The notes: generated by a model not told the origin, from the sequence alone. DNA of 64,000 nt from Thermomicrobiales bacterium (GCA_019637585.1 JAHBVL010000004.1:186001-250000); one strand, 5' to 3'. Numbered from the stretch's first letter, positions 25,364 through 35,241 are shown. Made by a program: numbers and translations.

Positions 25364-26362
25364 GTGTCCACCGCATCGAGCCTCAACGTCGTCATCGCGA
25401 TCTGGCAAGCGGTTGATGCCTTTCATCAGGCATTGACGACCCCTGCCAACTACCGCATAGCGGCGACGCAACGTGACGAAGACGTCGTGCCACTGCTCGA
25501 CGGCGCGCATGTGTTGATCGCGGGACGGTTCTCTCCCGCTATGGCTGCGGCATCGAGCGATCTCGTGCTCATCCAGACACCGGGCGCCGGCACGAATGCG
25601 ATCGATTTCCCGACGGTGCCGGCTCGTACCGCGGTCTGCAATGTCTATGGCCATGAGCGCGGTATTGCCGAGTATGTCTTCACTACCATGGCCATGTTGA
25701 CCCGCGACTACATTGGCATGAACCAGCGCATCCGAACCGGCGACTGGGCCGACTATCTTGGTCCGCCGCTCCCCGAACTTCAGGGGAAAACGCTTGCCAT
25801 CGTCGGGCTGGGCCGCATCGGATCGGAGGTGGCGCGTTGGGGCCAATTTCTGGGTATGCGGGTGGTAGCCGCGACCCGGACGCCCGACCCCGCCAAAGCT
25901 CGCGATCTGGGGATCGAGTCGATCGTGCCGATCGATGCGCTGCACGGCATTTTGCCCAGTGCTGACTACGTGGTCGTCTGCGCTCCCCTGACGCCGGACA
26001 GCGCCGGTTTGATCGGCGAGCGTGAATTCACTCAGATGAAACCCGCAGCGTTCCTTATCAATGTCGGTCGAGGGGAATTGGTCGCGGAGCACGACCTGTT
26101 CGTCGCGCTTCGCGACAGAACGATCGCTGGCGCGGCGATCGACGTCTGGTATCGCTACCCCGATGGCGCGCAAACTGTGCTGCCATCCGAGTTGCCGTTT
26201 CATGAGCTGCCAAATGTGATCATGACGCCTCACATTGCGGGCGCCACCGACGCAACCTTTGGCTATCGCTGGCGCTTCATCAACGACAACATCCACCGGG
26301 TTCGCGACGGCGAACCACTCCAGAATGTGGTCAAACCGGCCGCAGAAGAAGGCAGTTTGTAA
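25364..26362 (+). CDS. D-isomer-specific 2-hydroxyacid dehydrogenase family protein
   Basis: The 332-residue protein has the NAD-binding motif VGLGRIGSEVARWG near residue 150, PLTPDSAGLIG, INVGRGELV with the catalytic Arg near residue 232, and a catalytic His in MTPHIAGAT near 287. These are standard for phosphoglycerate- and D-lactate-dehydrogenase relatives. It starts with GTG. It is the first gene of a plus-strand set with an amidohydrolase and a peptide-type importer, so it probably acts on a breakdown product of the imported compound. No exact substrate can be assigned. Confidence 0.85.
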   Translation: MSTASSLNVVIAIWQAVDAFHQALTTPANYRIAATQRDEDVVPLLDGAHVLIAGRFSPAMAAASSDLVLIQTPGAGTNAIDFPTVPARTAVCNVYGHERGIAEYVFTTMAMLTRDYIGMNQRIRTGDWADYLGPPLPELQGKTLAIVGLGRIGSEVARWGQFLGMRVVAATRTPDPAKARDLGIESIVPIDALHGILPSADYVVVCAPLTPDSAGLIGEREFTQMKPAAFLINVGRGELVAEHDLFVALRDRTIAGAAIDVWYRYPDGAQTVLPSELPFHELPNVIMTPHIAGATDATFGYRWRFINDNIHRVRDGEPLQNVVKPAAEEGSL

Positions 26363-26515
26363 CCGATTGACAGGTCCATGTAAGCGCCATACCATGGCCG
26401 CACGTTCCGCGCGATCAATGGGATGAGATTTCTAGCGGCAGTCTGATGGGTCGCTTCGACAGACGCGCCGCACGTACGTCAGCCGGCAACTGGAGAGTGA
26501 GATGGGTTCAGCATC

Positions 26516-27397
26516 ATGATCGTCGACGTCCACACGCATGCACCGCGACTCAAGGAACCCGTTGCCGCCGAGGATGATGTCGTCAACGCGCTCTGGCGGC
26601 CGGACAAGGCGAAATCGATCAGACCCAGCTGGCCGGACTACTTCGATGCCATGACCGCGGTAGACAAGGCGATTGTGTTCAACATCGCCTGGGATCCGCG
26701 GGAGGAGTTTGTCGATATCGGCGGTGGCCAGTTTCCAGCGCCTGGGGTCAACGACGTAACCGCGGAGCTGGTACGGGCGATGCCGGAAAAACTCTACGGT
26801 TTCCTGTCAGTGCATCCTCACGCTTCCGATGTCATGGAGGAAATCGAGCGCGCTACCCAGGATCTGGGTCTGGTCGGCATCAAGCTCGGTCCGAACTACC
26901 AGAACTTCGATCCAGTCGGACCGGAAGCCTTTGCCGTCTACCAGCGAGCAGAGGAGCTGGGTCTACCGATGCTCTTTCACCAGGGGACCTCTCCCGTCCG
27001 GTTCGCGGATCTCGATTTTGCTCATCCGCGCCACATGGACCGCATCGCCACAGCATTTCCCAACCTGAGAATCGTCATGGCCCACATTGGCCATCCGTGG
27101 CAGATCGACTGCATCGTGGTCATCCGCAAGCATCCGAATGTCTATGCCGATATCTCGGCCAATTTCTACCGCCCCTGGTCGTACTACAACGCATTTCGCC
27201 TGGCAACGGAATGGGGAGTCCTGCACAAGCTCCTCTTCGGATCGGATTTTCCGGTGGCCACGCCGCAGGAGACGATGGACGCACTCTGGCACGTGAACGA
27301 CATCACCGCCGGCACCGCGTTGCCGCAGGTGCCCATCGACGAGCTGGAGAAGATCTTGCACCGCAACAGTCTGGAGCTGCTTGGCCTGGAGGGGTGA
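26516..27397 (+). CDS. Amidohydrolase family 2 (TIM-barrel, decarboxylase-like) protein
   Basis: The 293-residue protein begins MIVDVHTHAPRL with the HxH metal motif, has MAHIGHPW (His ligand) near residue 185 and LFGSDFP (Asp ligand) near residue 243. This matches the amidohydrolase-2 family that includes ACMSD-like decarboxylases and lactone or amide hydrolases. It is 154 bases after the dehydrogenase and 130 bases before the binding protein on the same strand. Confidence 0.82.
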   Translation: MIVDVHTHAPRLKEPVAAEDDVVNALWRPDKAKSIRPSWPDYFDAMTAVDKAIVFNIAWDPREEFVDIGGGQFPAPGVNDVTAELVRAMPEKLYGFLSVHPHASDVMEEIERATQDLGLVGIKLGPNYQNFDPVGPEAFAVYQRAEELGLPMLFHQGTSPVRFADLDFAHPRHMDRIATAFPNLRIVMAHIGHPWQIDCIVVIRKHPNVYADISANFYRPWSYYNAFRLATEWGVLHKLLFGSDFPVATPQETMDALWHVNDITAGTALPQVPIDELEKILHRNSLELLGLEG

Positions 27398-27526
27398 GCC
27401 GGGTCAATTGACGGTCGCGCGCCGTCGCACGATCGCTGCGACAATGCCGCTGCCCCTACGAAGTGGCTGGACACATGGCCCGAGCAATGTCTGTTTCGGG
27501 AGATTCGGAGAGAAGGAGGATCATCA

Positions 27527-29116
27527 ATGTCCCGGCGCGCTGAATCGAACCTCGTCAGATTGAGTAAGTTGGAGCTGGACCGGCGCACACTCTTCCGCGG
27601 GGCGATGGCGGCTGGGGCCACCCTGCCAATCGCGACCAACCTGGTCACCGGAAGCACGGTCTATGCCCAGGAAGATGGCGGAACGCTCATCTTCAACAAT
27701 GCGAACAACCCGGCCGGTCTCGATCCCCATATCACGGGATCGGTGGTTTCCTGGTATGTGCTGGACAATGTCTTCGATCGATTGCTTCGCCTGGACAAAG
27801 AAACCAGCGAACCTGCTCCCTCCCTGGCCGAGTCGTACGAGGTCTCTGACGACGGACTCGTCTACACCTTCAAACTCCGAGCGGGCGTCAGGTTCCAGAA
27901 TGGCCGCGAGCTCACATCCGAGGATGTGAAGTACAGCTTCGAGCGAATTCTGAATCCCGACGTTCCGGCTGTGGCCAAGGGCTATTTCGTCGATCTCGCT
28001 TCCATTGAAACCCCTGATGCGTCGACCGTGGTGCTGAACTACAGCCAGCCCTTTGCGCCGCTGCTGCTCGCACTCTGCCGCCTGGAAACGTCGATTGTGC
28101 CGAAGGAAGAGGTCGAGAACACCGAGAACTGGGAAGTCATGCCGTCCGGCTCGGGGCCATTCAAGATCGAGAGCAACGTCAAGGACCAGGCAATCGTTCT
28201 GGTGCGCAACGACGACTACTGGGAGGAAGGGCTGCCGATTCTGGCCCGGGTCGAGCATCGCATCATCCCCCAGCCCGAAACCGCCGTGGCCAATATCCGC
28301 ACCGGCGAAATTCATGCCACCGAAGTAGGCGCCAAGGACTATGAGGGTCTGAGCGGCGAAGAGGGCTTCAGCGTGGAGCTGCTGACGTCGTCGAACTGGC
28401 CGCATCTCTCGATGAACACGCAGGTCGCGCCATTCGACAACCTGCAGGTGCGCCAGGCGATTCGCGTCGGATTCAATCGCGATGACATCATGCAGGCGGC
28501 GTTCTACAACACCGGCATGATCAGCAACGTGCATTTGCCCGAGGGCAACCCATTCCGCGCCGAAGTCGAAGGTTGGGGCTACGATCCGGATCTGGCCCGC
28601 GAACTCCTCGCCGAAGCCGGCTATGCCGATGGATTCTCGACCAAGATGCGCATCATCAGTGGTGTGCCGTGGGCTCTGGCCGCCGCCCAGATCGTTCAGG
28701 CCTATCTCGCGGAGCTGGGCATCCAGATGGAGATCGAGCAGATCGAGTCGACAACCTGGTTCAGCGAAGTCTTCACCAACAGCGAATTCGAAATGTCGAT
28801 GGTCGCGCACACCAGCAAGGTCGACCCCGACCTGTCGATGTTCGACATTCTCCATTCAGGAGAACTCGGCACAAAGAACTACACCCGGTTCGACGATCCG
28901 GAGATGAACGATCTGCTCGACCGGGGCCGGATCGCAACCGACGCCGACGAGCGGAAGGAAATCTACGCGCAAGCGCAGAAGGTCTTCGTGGAGCGGTCCG
29001 GGTATGTCGTTCTGAACCTGCAGCGTATTGCCTGGGCGCTCAGGGATGAGGTGGAGAACTTCACCGTCATTCCGTGGTCGGAATTGCGCTGGAAAGACAC
29101 CTCGCTGGCTTCCTAG
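27527..29116 (+). CDS. ABC importer substrate-binding protein, family 5, Tat-exported
   Basis: The 529-residue protein has the signal DRRTLFRGAMAAGATLP (residues ~18-35) ending near VYAQ, and family 5 motifs GLDPHITGSVVSWYVLDNVFDRL, LAESYEVSDDGLVYTFKLRAGVRFQNG and GSGPFKIES. A strong GGAGG site precedes the ATG. It is followed by DppB- and DppC-type permease genes and forms the import system of this operon. It is the third family 5 binding protein in the window. Confidence 0.92.
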   Translation: MSRRAESNLVRLSKLELDRRTLFRGAMAAGATLPIATNLVTGSTVYAQEDGGTLIFNNANNPAGLDPHITGSVVSWYVLDNVFDRLLRLDKETSEPAPSLAESYEVSDDGLVYTFKLRAGVRFQNGRELTSEDVKYSFERILNPDVPAVAKGYFVDLASIETPDASTVVLNYSQPFAPLLLALCRLETSIVPKEEVENTENWEVMPSGSGPFKIESNVKDQAIVLVRNDDYWEEGLPILARVEHRIIPQPETAVANIRTGEIHATEVGAKDYEGLSGEEGFSVELLTSSNWPHLSMNTQVAPFDNLQVRQAIRVGFNRDDIMQAAFYNTGMISNVHLPEGNPFRAEVEGWGYDPDLARELLAEAGYADGFSTKMRIISGVPWALAAAQIVQAYLAELGIQMEIEQIESTTWFSEVFTNSEFEMSMVAHTSKVDPDLSMFDILHSGELGTKNYTRFDDPEMNDLLDRGRIATDADERKEIYAQAQKVFVERSGYVVLNLQRIAWALRDEVENFTVIPWSELRWKDTSLAS

Positions 29117-29164
29117 CTTCGGAGTTTTCTCTGGTGACGGACGACGGTCGATGAGGAGCAACGC

Positions 29165-30109
29165 GTGATCGCGTATCTGATACGGCGCCTCCTGCATTCG
29201 ATCGTCGTCGTCGCCGGCGTGGCGACGATCGCGTTTGCCCTGCTCCACTTCATTCCAGGTGATCCGGTCGATGCCATCCTTGGCGTCGAATCGACCCCGG
29301 CCGCGCGCGAAGCGCTCCGTCATGACCTGGGACTCGATCGCCCCTTGCTGACCCAGTACGTCGCCTGGTGGGGAGAAGTCCTGCGCGGCGATCTGGGGGA
29401 ATCGGTGATGACGGGCCAATCGGTTTCCCAGCTGATTCGCCAGCGGTTGCCGACCACCATTCCGCTCGCGGTGCTTTCGATGAGCATCGCCTTGGCAATT
29501 GCGGTGCCGGCGGGCATTCTCTCGGCGATCAAGCGCAATACGTGGGTCGACGGACTGGTCTCCATGATCGCGTTTGCCGGACTTTCGCTTCCCGGCTTCT
29601 GGCTGGGCGCTCTGCTCATCCTGGGATTCTCGGTGCATTGGCGGATCTTTCCGCCAGGTGGGTATGTCAGCGTCTTTCAAGACCCCATCGATGGGTTGCG
29701 GCATCTCGTGCTGCCCGCCATCGCGCTCGGAACGACCTTTGCCGCCGTGCTGACGCGCATGATCCGGTCGAGTCTGCTCGAAGTTCTGGGCAAGGACTAC
29801 ATCCGCACCGCCCGGGCGAAAGGCCAGGTCGAGCGTCGCATCCTCATTCGCCATGCGCTCCGGAATGCGCTGATCCCGGCGGTGACGATCATCGGCGTTC
29901 AGGCCGGTTTTCTGCTGAGCGGCGCGCTAGTCATCGAGCAGATTTTCTCGTTGCCGGGGATCGGCAGATTGACGGTCCAGGCCGTTTTCGACCGCGACTT
30001 CCCCTTGCTGCAAGGGTGCATCATCGTTATTGCGCTCATCTTTGTCGTCGCCAATCTGATCACCGATTTGATTTACGTCTATCTGGATCCTCGCATCAGC
30101 TATCAGTGA
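29165..30109 (+). CDS. Peptide-type ABC importer permease, DppB/OppB family
   Basis: This 314-residue permease starts with GTG (MIAYLIRRLLHSIVVVAG) after a GAGGAG site and has the DppB loop YIRTARAKGQVERRILIRHALRN and the terminal YVYLDPRISYQ. It overlaps the next gene by one base (TGATG), so the two permeases are translationally coupled. Confidence 0.92.
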   Translation: MIAYLIRRLLHSIVVVAGVATIAFALLHFIPGDPVDAILGVESTPAAREALRHDLGLDRPLLTQYVAWWGEVLRGDLGESVMTGQSVSQLIRQRLPTTIPLAVLSMSIALAIAVPAGILSAIKRNTWVDGLVSMIAFAGLSLPGFWLGALLILGFSVHWRIFPPGGYVSVFQDPIDGLRHLVLPAIALGTTFAAVLTRMIRSSLLEVLGKDYIRTARAKGQVERRILIRHALRNALIPAVTIIGVQAGFLLSGALVIEQIFSLPGIGRLTVQAVFDRDFPLLQGCIIVIALIFVVANLITDLIYVYLDPRISYQ

Positions 30110-31035
30110 TGGGTTCCTGCGTGTCCTCGACAGAAGCGGCAACAACGAACAATCCCGGCGCGAGCGCGTTTGGCTCGGCGTCCCTTGAGGCGCCGCGATT
30201 CTCGCGCGCTCGCGCCGCTTTCCGGCGTTTGCGCCGCAATCGCCTGGCCACGGCGGGTCTGTTCGTGTTGCTGGCCGCGGTGTTCGTCGCGATCTTCGCG
30301 CCGGTCATCGCTCCCTTCAATCCCCGGGCGATTTCGGTGATGAACGCGCTGAACGGTCCCAACTCCACCAATCTCATGGGCACCGACAACCTCGGTCGCG
30401 ATCTCTTCAGCAGAGTGCTCTATGGCATTCGCATGTCGATCATGATCGCGGTGATCTCGATCGGCGTCGCTTCCCTGATCGGCGTCGTTCTTGGGCTGAT
30501 CAGCGGTTTCTTTGGCGGCAGGACCGACGAGATCATCATGCGAGGCATGGATATCCTCTACGCCTTCCCCGATCTCCTCCTGGCGCTAGCGCTTATCGCC
30601 ACCTTCGGTACGGGGCTCACGGGTCTCATCGTGGCCATCGCCATCGGCCGGGTACCGGGTTTCGCGCGCATCACCCGCGCGACAGTCCTCTCCGTCCGGG
30701 AGAATGAGTATGTCGAGGCCGCGAGGACTATTGGCATGCGAGATTCGCGGATCATCCTTCGGCACATCCTGCCGAACGGCATTGCGCCGATCATCGTGAT
30801 GATGAGCATCAGTCTGGCGTTGGCCATTTTGGTGGAAGCAAGCCTGAGTTTTCTCGGCCTGGGAATTCAGCCACCCACACCAAGTCTGGGCGGACTGCTC
30901 AAGGAAGCGCTTGGATTCATGGAAACCGCCCCCTGGATGGCCATCTTTCCGGGCCTGACCATTGCGCTCATCATCTTTTCCCTGAATCTGCTCGGGGATG
31001 GGTTGCGAGACGTGCTTGATCCGAACCTGAAGTAG
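30109..31035 (+). CDS. Peptide-type ABC importer permease, DppC/OppC family
   Basis: The 308-residue protein has a ~40-residue cytoplasmic lead, the first helix (LATAGLFVLLAAVFVAIFAP), NLMGTDNLGRDLFSR in the periplasmic loop, and the ATPase-contact loop YVEAARTIGMRDSRIILRHILPN. GLGIQPPTPSLG and the last helices follow. It ends the operon. The ATPases expected next are missing, as in the first importer set. Confidence 0.92.
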   Translation: MGSCVSSTEAATTNNPGASAFGSASLEAPRFSRARAAFRRLRRNRLATAGLFVLLAAVFVAIFAPVIAPFNPRAISVMNALNGPNSTNLMGTDNLGRDLFSRVLYGIRMSIMIAVISIGVASLIGVVLGLISGFFGGRTDEIIMRGMDILYAFPDLLLALALIATFGTGLTGLIVAIAIGRVPGFARITRATVLSVRENEYVEAARTIGMRDSRIILRHILPNGIAPIIVMMSISLALAILVEASLSFLGLGIQPPTPSLGGLLKEALGFMETAPWMAIFPGLTIALIIFSLNLLGDGLRDVLDPNLK

Positions 31036-31326
31036 CACTGAATCGCCCGAGGCGCTGGCGTTCAACTAGCTAGTGTCGAGAAAGGGACCCGGCGCGACCG
31101 TGCGTCTAGCGGGGGCTGTTTCCGGCCTCACCAAGCCACGCACCTTTGAGGCTTCGCCGTCAGTCACGCACGCAATCATCGAGGGGCAGTGTCAGTTGAC
31201 GTTGAGCACCAGACCCACGCTTTCGTCTCAAGTGGCTCATTGATGTGATTAAATGGACAATAGAGAGAACGGGAATTGGGACAAGCCTCGAGAGTCTGCG
31301 CGGAAGACGCTCAGAAGGGGTGTGTG

Positions 31327-32517
31327 GTGAGCCATTCCAGATTGATTCGGCTGGGGTTAGCGCTCGTGGTCCTGGGCCTCGCTTCACTCCCGGCGACGCA
31401 ATTTGTCTCATCTGATGACTATAGCGTCTCGTGCACCCAGAATCAGACATCGACCTCCTCGACCATTCACTGCACATCCACCTTCGGCGGCACGACAGAG
31501 ACATACTCGATCACGTGCCGCACGTCTTCTTCGGGAAGCTACGGCGTCACATGCTCCGACAGTAGATCGTCAACAGGAGCTTCCGGCAGCAGCAGACCAG
31601 CCATTCCTCCCGGAAGCGACTTTCCAGTGGTCGTACACACCCCATATGTGGTCGCAACGGGGCGCGCAATAGCGAGCCCGGTCGCACCACCCACAGCAAC
31701 GGTCACCGACGGCACCTTCGATACCGTGCTTGAACCAGTGGACGATCCGATGGTTCACGCTGACGACGTGTCGGCATACCTCAGGACCGTCGGGGTGTAC
31801 ATCGACATCGTGACCGAGGCGTCGATGCATTCCGCAGCGGGCGCGAGTGACTCGTTGTCCCTGGAGAACCTTGCCCAGATCGCGTCCCTCTTTTCGGTAA
31901 TGGAGGTCATCTACCCTCTGCTTCAGGACCTTGAACCACCGACAATCCTTATGTCTGCACATTTGGTGCTGTTGGAGTCAGTCGGTATGCTCGCGAGCAA
32001 CGGTGAGCGGTGCCGTGGTGCGATCATGCAGATGAACTCGTCCGTGGTCTCAAGTTGCACTGATCTCATCGAGAACAGCACCGAACTACTTCGCATGTTT
32101 ACTAGCACGGTGGCTGACGCCATGACCGCCGAGTCGTCCTCGACCCTGGACGGGTTGGACGATGCGCAGGGTGATGCGGCCGGTGCTTCCATTGCGGCAC
32201 GAACACCGTCGCCGAGTTCGGGAGGGACCGCGTCCACTTCCGCAACTGCCGACTTCACCATCGAAATGCACGACATCTTCTTCGATCCCGACGAGTTGAC
32301 CATTCCTGCGAACCTGGACATCACGATCCTGCTCGACAACTCGGGCGCCGCCGCCGAGCACAGCTTTGTGAACTCCGCTCTCGGGATCGACGAGGAACTC
32401 GATCCGGGTGAGACGCGGATCATTGCTGTGAACGTTCCGGCAGGCAACTACGACATCATCTGCGACATTCCTGGCCATAGGGAGGCCGGGATGACGATGA
32501 CGCTGGTAGCGACTTAG
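31327..32517 (+). CDS. Secreted protein with C-terminal cupredoxin (type I copper) domain
   Basis: The 396-residue protein has an N-terminal signal (LIRLGLALVVLGLASLPATQ), a Ser/Thr/Cys-rich segment (four-plus cysteines in the first 80 residues), a helical middle (residues ~135-270) and a Ser/Ala/Pro linker. The C-terminal ~95 residues form a cupredoxin with likely copper ligands His345, Cys379, His384 and Met389 (AEHSFV and ICDIPGHREAGM). The GTG start has AAGGGG six bases upstream. It may carry electrons or bind copper outside the cell. The next gene, 13 bases on, is also secreted. Confidence 0.75.
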   Translation: MSHSRLIRLGLALVVLGLASLPATQFVSSDDYSVSCTQNQTSTSSTIHCTSTFGGTTETYSITCRTSSSGSYGVTCSDSRSSTGASGSSRPAIPPGSDFPVVVHTPYVVATGRAIASPVAPPTATVTDGTFDTVLEPVDDPMVHADDVSAYLRTVGVYIDIVTEASMHSAAGASDSLSLENLAQIASLFSVMEVIYPLLQDLEPPTILMSAHLVLLESVGMLASNGERCRGAIMQMNSSVVSSCTDLIENSTELLRMFTSTVADAMTAESSSTLDGLDDAQGDAAGASIAARTPSPSSGGTASTSATADFTIEMHDIFFDPDELTIPANLDITILLDNSGAAAEHSFVNSALGIDEELDPGETRIIAVNVPAGNYDIICDIPGHREAGMTMTLVAT

Positions 32518-32530
32518 GAGTCCGATCCCC

Positions 32531-33061
32531 ATGAAAACACTCGGCATCGCGATCTCGATCGCAGCCATCCTGGTGGTGGGCATCACCTTCTTCTCACCCA
32601 CCACAGGCCAGGACCGGACATCAGAGCGACTCACAGAACTCGAGACGCGGGTTACAGCCCTGGAGACTCTGGTCGCCAGCGAGAGTGATCCCATAGACGC
32701 AGCTGCCGCGGCAGCTCACACTCTGACAGGAACCTTTCTGCTTTACGGCGGTCCAGATGGCATTGATCTCATTTATGGTCCAGGCAAGCAAACGTGCATC
32801 GGCGAAGGCGGGTACGCCGACATTCACGAGGGCGCGTCTGTTCGTGTTACCAACGAAGCTGGCGTGGTCATCGCGGTTGGCTCACTCGGAGCCGGCGAGT
32901 CTCCTTCGCTATGGCAGTGCCAGTTTGCGTTCGAGGTTAGCAAGGTGCCACAGGCGGCGTTCTACACCATCGAGGTTTCGCACAGAGGTGGCCTGACCTA
33001 CTCATGGGAAGAGCTCGAACATGCCGACTGGCAAGTGGAGCTCTTTCTTGGAGATGGCTAG
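32531..33061 (+). CDS. Secreted coiled-coil plus beta domain protein, function unknown
   Basis: The 176-residue protein has a signal peptide (LGIAISIAAILVVGITFFSP), a short heptad coiled coil (ERLTELETRVTALETLVASE) and a beta-rich domain of ~105 residues. That domain includes GTFLLYGG, GYADIHEGASVRVTNEAGVVIAVG, two cysteines and FYTIEVSHRGGLTYS. This architecture is common in uncharacterised exported proteins of Gram-positive-like bacteria. GGAG precedes the ATG. Its stop overlaps the GTG of the next gene by one base. Confidence 0.65.
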   Translation: MKTLGIAISIAAILVVGITFFSPTTGQDRTSERLTELETRVTALETLVASESDPIDAAAAAAHTLTGTFLLYGGPDGIDLIYGPGKQTCIGEGGYADIHEGASVRVTNEAGVVIAVGSLGAGESPSLWQCQFAFEVSKVPQAAFYTIEVSHRGGLTYSWEELEHADWQVELFLGDG

Positions 33062-33951
33062 TGGGTGAATCCGATCTCACATCTGACGACTGGGAGAGTC
33101 TTATCGTAGAGGCGATGGATCGGCGCCCCGAGCCTCCAGAAATCGAGTACGTCGCCAAAAAACCATCTCAACCGAAGACCTGGATGGATCCTCTTCGAGC
33201 AGCGCTCCAGGACGCGACCACTTGCTGGATTAAGGCAAGTCGAACGGGGCCGCCTTTTTCCTCCTTGGTGGATCAGCTGAAAGCTCGGTCGGTTGTCAAC
33301 GAGCAGATTGCCGGACGCCTCGGTGAACTCCTAGGCGCGCCCACTCCTTCCGTGCTGATCGTTCGCGTGTCTCCAAATCGCGTCCGTCAGGAACTCAATG
33401 GGAGGATCTGGGCCGGGCTCCATCATGCGTCGAAACACGTGGAGAGTCTGCTGGACCGGGAATACAAGGCAGCGGACACGAAGAAGTGGAGAACCACCGC
33501 CCCAGACGCGAACTATCCGAGATTTGCGGCCCTAGCCGTTCTTTACGGCTGGACGTCATGTGCCGGCGACCATCAGTTCCACTTCGAAGGCACAGATAAG
33601 AAACGCGTATGGTCGATCGACAATGGAATGCTTCTGGGAAACGGCAAGGTCAAAGTGGGCGATGATCCGGACTCAAAGTGGTGGCCGGACTGGGACCTCA
33701 ATTCCCTCTCCGCACGACCACCGGCGTCGCTCGATCAGATGATTCAGCGCAATGTACCATTCAGCAACAACGACGTCCGTGATGTCGTGTCGAGACTTGA
33801 GATGATATCCCCGCAGCAAATCGCATCTGTAGTGGCGGCTGTGCCCGACGACTGGTACATCAGCTGTCGGGAGCGCATTGGATTGGCGCAATACCTGCAT
33901 GAGCGTCGCCAAACCTTGGTGGAGCAGTACCTGACGAAAGGAGAATCGTGA
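33061..33951 (+). CDS. HipA-like kinase-fold protein (HipA_2 type), partner of the DUF3037-like gene
   Basis: The 296-residue protein resembles the HipA_2 group by its ordered motifs: ARSVVNEQIAGRLGELLGAPTPS near residue 80-100, then AALAVLYGWTSCAGDHQFHF where HipA-like proteins have their catalytic DxxxxN-type loop, and WSIDNGMLL where the metal-binding Asp is expected. It is a by-eye match, and the catalytic loop is not a clear DRHxxN. The start GTG overlaps the previous stop by one base and its own stop overlaps the next ATG, so the two genes are coupled. Confidence 0.5.
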   Translation: MGESDLTSDDWESLIVEAMDRRPEPPEIEYVAKKPSQPKTWMDPLRAALQDATTCWIKASRTGPPFSSLVDQLKARSVVNEQIAGRLGELLGAPTPSVLIVRVSPNRVRQELNGRIWAGLHHASKHVESLLDREYKAADTKKWRTTAPDANYPRFAALAVLYGWTSCAGDHQFHFEGTDKKRVWSIDNGMLLGNGKVKVGDDPDSKWWPDWDLNSLSARPPASLDQMIQRNVPFSNNDVRDVVSRLEMISPQQIASVVAAVPDDWYISCRERIGLAQYLHERRQTLVEQYLTKGES

Positions 33952-34814
33952 TGGGCTGCTACTTCTCTCTCGTTCAGTTGTTCAGCGACAACCTCTCGGA
34001 CGACCACATAACGATAGGCATGATTGCCGTCAATGACGATGACTCATCGGCCGCCGCGCGGTTTGTCGGCGACTGGAGCCGGGCTTCGAGTTTCTCTGAC
34101 ATCCCCACGACACACATCAAGACAGTAATCGGGGGGATTGAGAGCCGATTTTGGGATGAGAGTGCATTGTTCACCTCCGCTGTCACGTTGGACCAGCTCA
34201 AAGAGATGATCGGGAGTTATCACAATGCCATTCGTCTGACCTCGCCGGAGCATGTGGAGAGGTCGGCCGAGGATTGGGTCACTCATTTCGCGCATCAGTT
34301 CATTCGCGATCTTGATGCACGCCGGAGGCGACGGCCCAGCAGCACGCAACCCCAGGTGGCCGACACCTCACGAAAGCTGCTCAAAGAGTTATTGCACCGG
34401 CGCTTTCAGTTGAGATCGGCTGAGAGGGTGGTAGATGAGTGGGAACTCGTGAGTACGTACAAGACCCCTCGGTCAATTGACGCTGCAGTTCGGAACGGCA
34501 GGCTCCACTTTGGAGCGGTAGCGCTTTCTCTAGATCACCCTGCTGCGGAGGCTCAATCAAACGTAGATCGCGCATTCACACGAATGTATGACCTCAAAAC
34601 CGCACTTCCAGATATTCCGCTGATCGGGGTGACCGACATCGTAAGCAACGCCCAGCACGATCCCGAGAGGCGCCACGAAGACCAGATCCAACTTGCGCAC
34701 CGTTTCTCGGACCTTGGCCTTGCGCTGATTGAGGTGTCCGACGAGGCGCGGATCGAACGAGAGCTTGAAAAGGTCATGACTCCCGAGATTCTGCAGTCCT
34801 TGGCCGCTGATTAG
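33951..34814 (+). CDS. DUF3037-like protein
   Basis: The 287-residue protein opens MGCYFSLVQLFSDNLSDDHITIGMIAV, which fits the start of DUF3037 proteins, a family usually encoded beside HipA_2-type kinases. The middle is polar with a RRRRR stretch near residue 123, and the C-terminal half has mixed alpha/beta character. AAGGAG precedes the ATG and the start overlaps the previous stop. A role as partner or inhibitor of the kinase-like protein is inferred from this pairing. G+C is visibly lower than in flanking operons (53% in one counted 60-base line). Confidence 0.5.
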   Translation: MGCYFSLVQLFSDNLSDDHITIGMIAVNDDDSSAAARFVGDWSRASSFSDIPTTHIKTVIGGIESRFWDESALFTSAVTLDQLKEMIGSYHNAIRLTSPEHVERSAEDWVTHFAHQFIRDLDARRRRRPSSTQPQVADTSRKLLKELLHRRFQLRSAERVVDEWELVSTYKTPRSIDAAVRNGRLHFGAVALSLDHPAAEAQSNVDRAFTRMYDLKTALPDIPLIGVTDIVSNAQHDPERRHEDQIQLAHRFSDLGLALIEVSDEARIERELEKVMTPEILQSLAAD

Positions 34815-35158
34815 ATCAAGTCACGTAGGGTGCTGTTTCAGAGTGAGGTTAACGATCATCCGGGCGCACCTTTCTCCGCCCCCGACATGTCTCACAATCC
34901 CACGCCGCACGCTCGACTCCGCGACATACGGGCAAGGATCAGGCCCCGGAATCCCTCGCCGGCGCTTCGTGGCGTTGGGCTTTGGCGCCGGCCGCAATAG
35001 GTCCTGCCAGCAGTCCAACCGGGCCCGCGCGGGCTTCCGCGATTTGCGAGAGGCGATCACCGCACTGCGGCTCCTTGGCGCAAGTGTCGAAACACCGGAT
35101 CGCTGGATGATGGATCGCTGTTTGCCCAGTATTTGTGAGGGTGTGTTCGTCTTATGGG
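34815..35158. other. Intergenic region without a recognised gene
   Basis: Between the DUF3037-like gene and tRNA-Leu there are 344 bases. Open frames here run across the tRNA or lack start signals and show no family features. I see no strong hairpin, promoter pair or repeat. The tRNA's 3' side faces this gap, so it may contain its transcription end. Confidence 0.5.
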
Positions 35159-35241
<83 letters not shown>

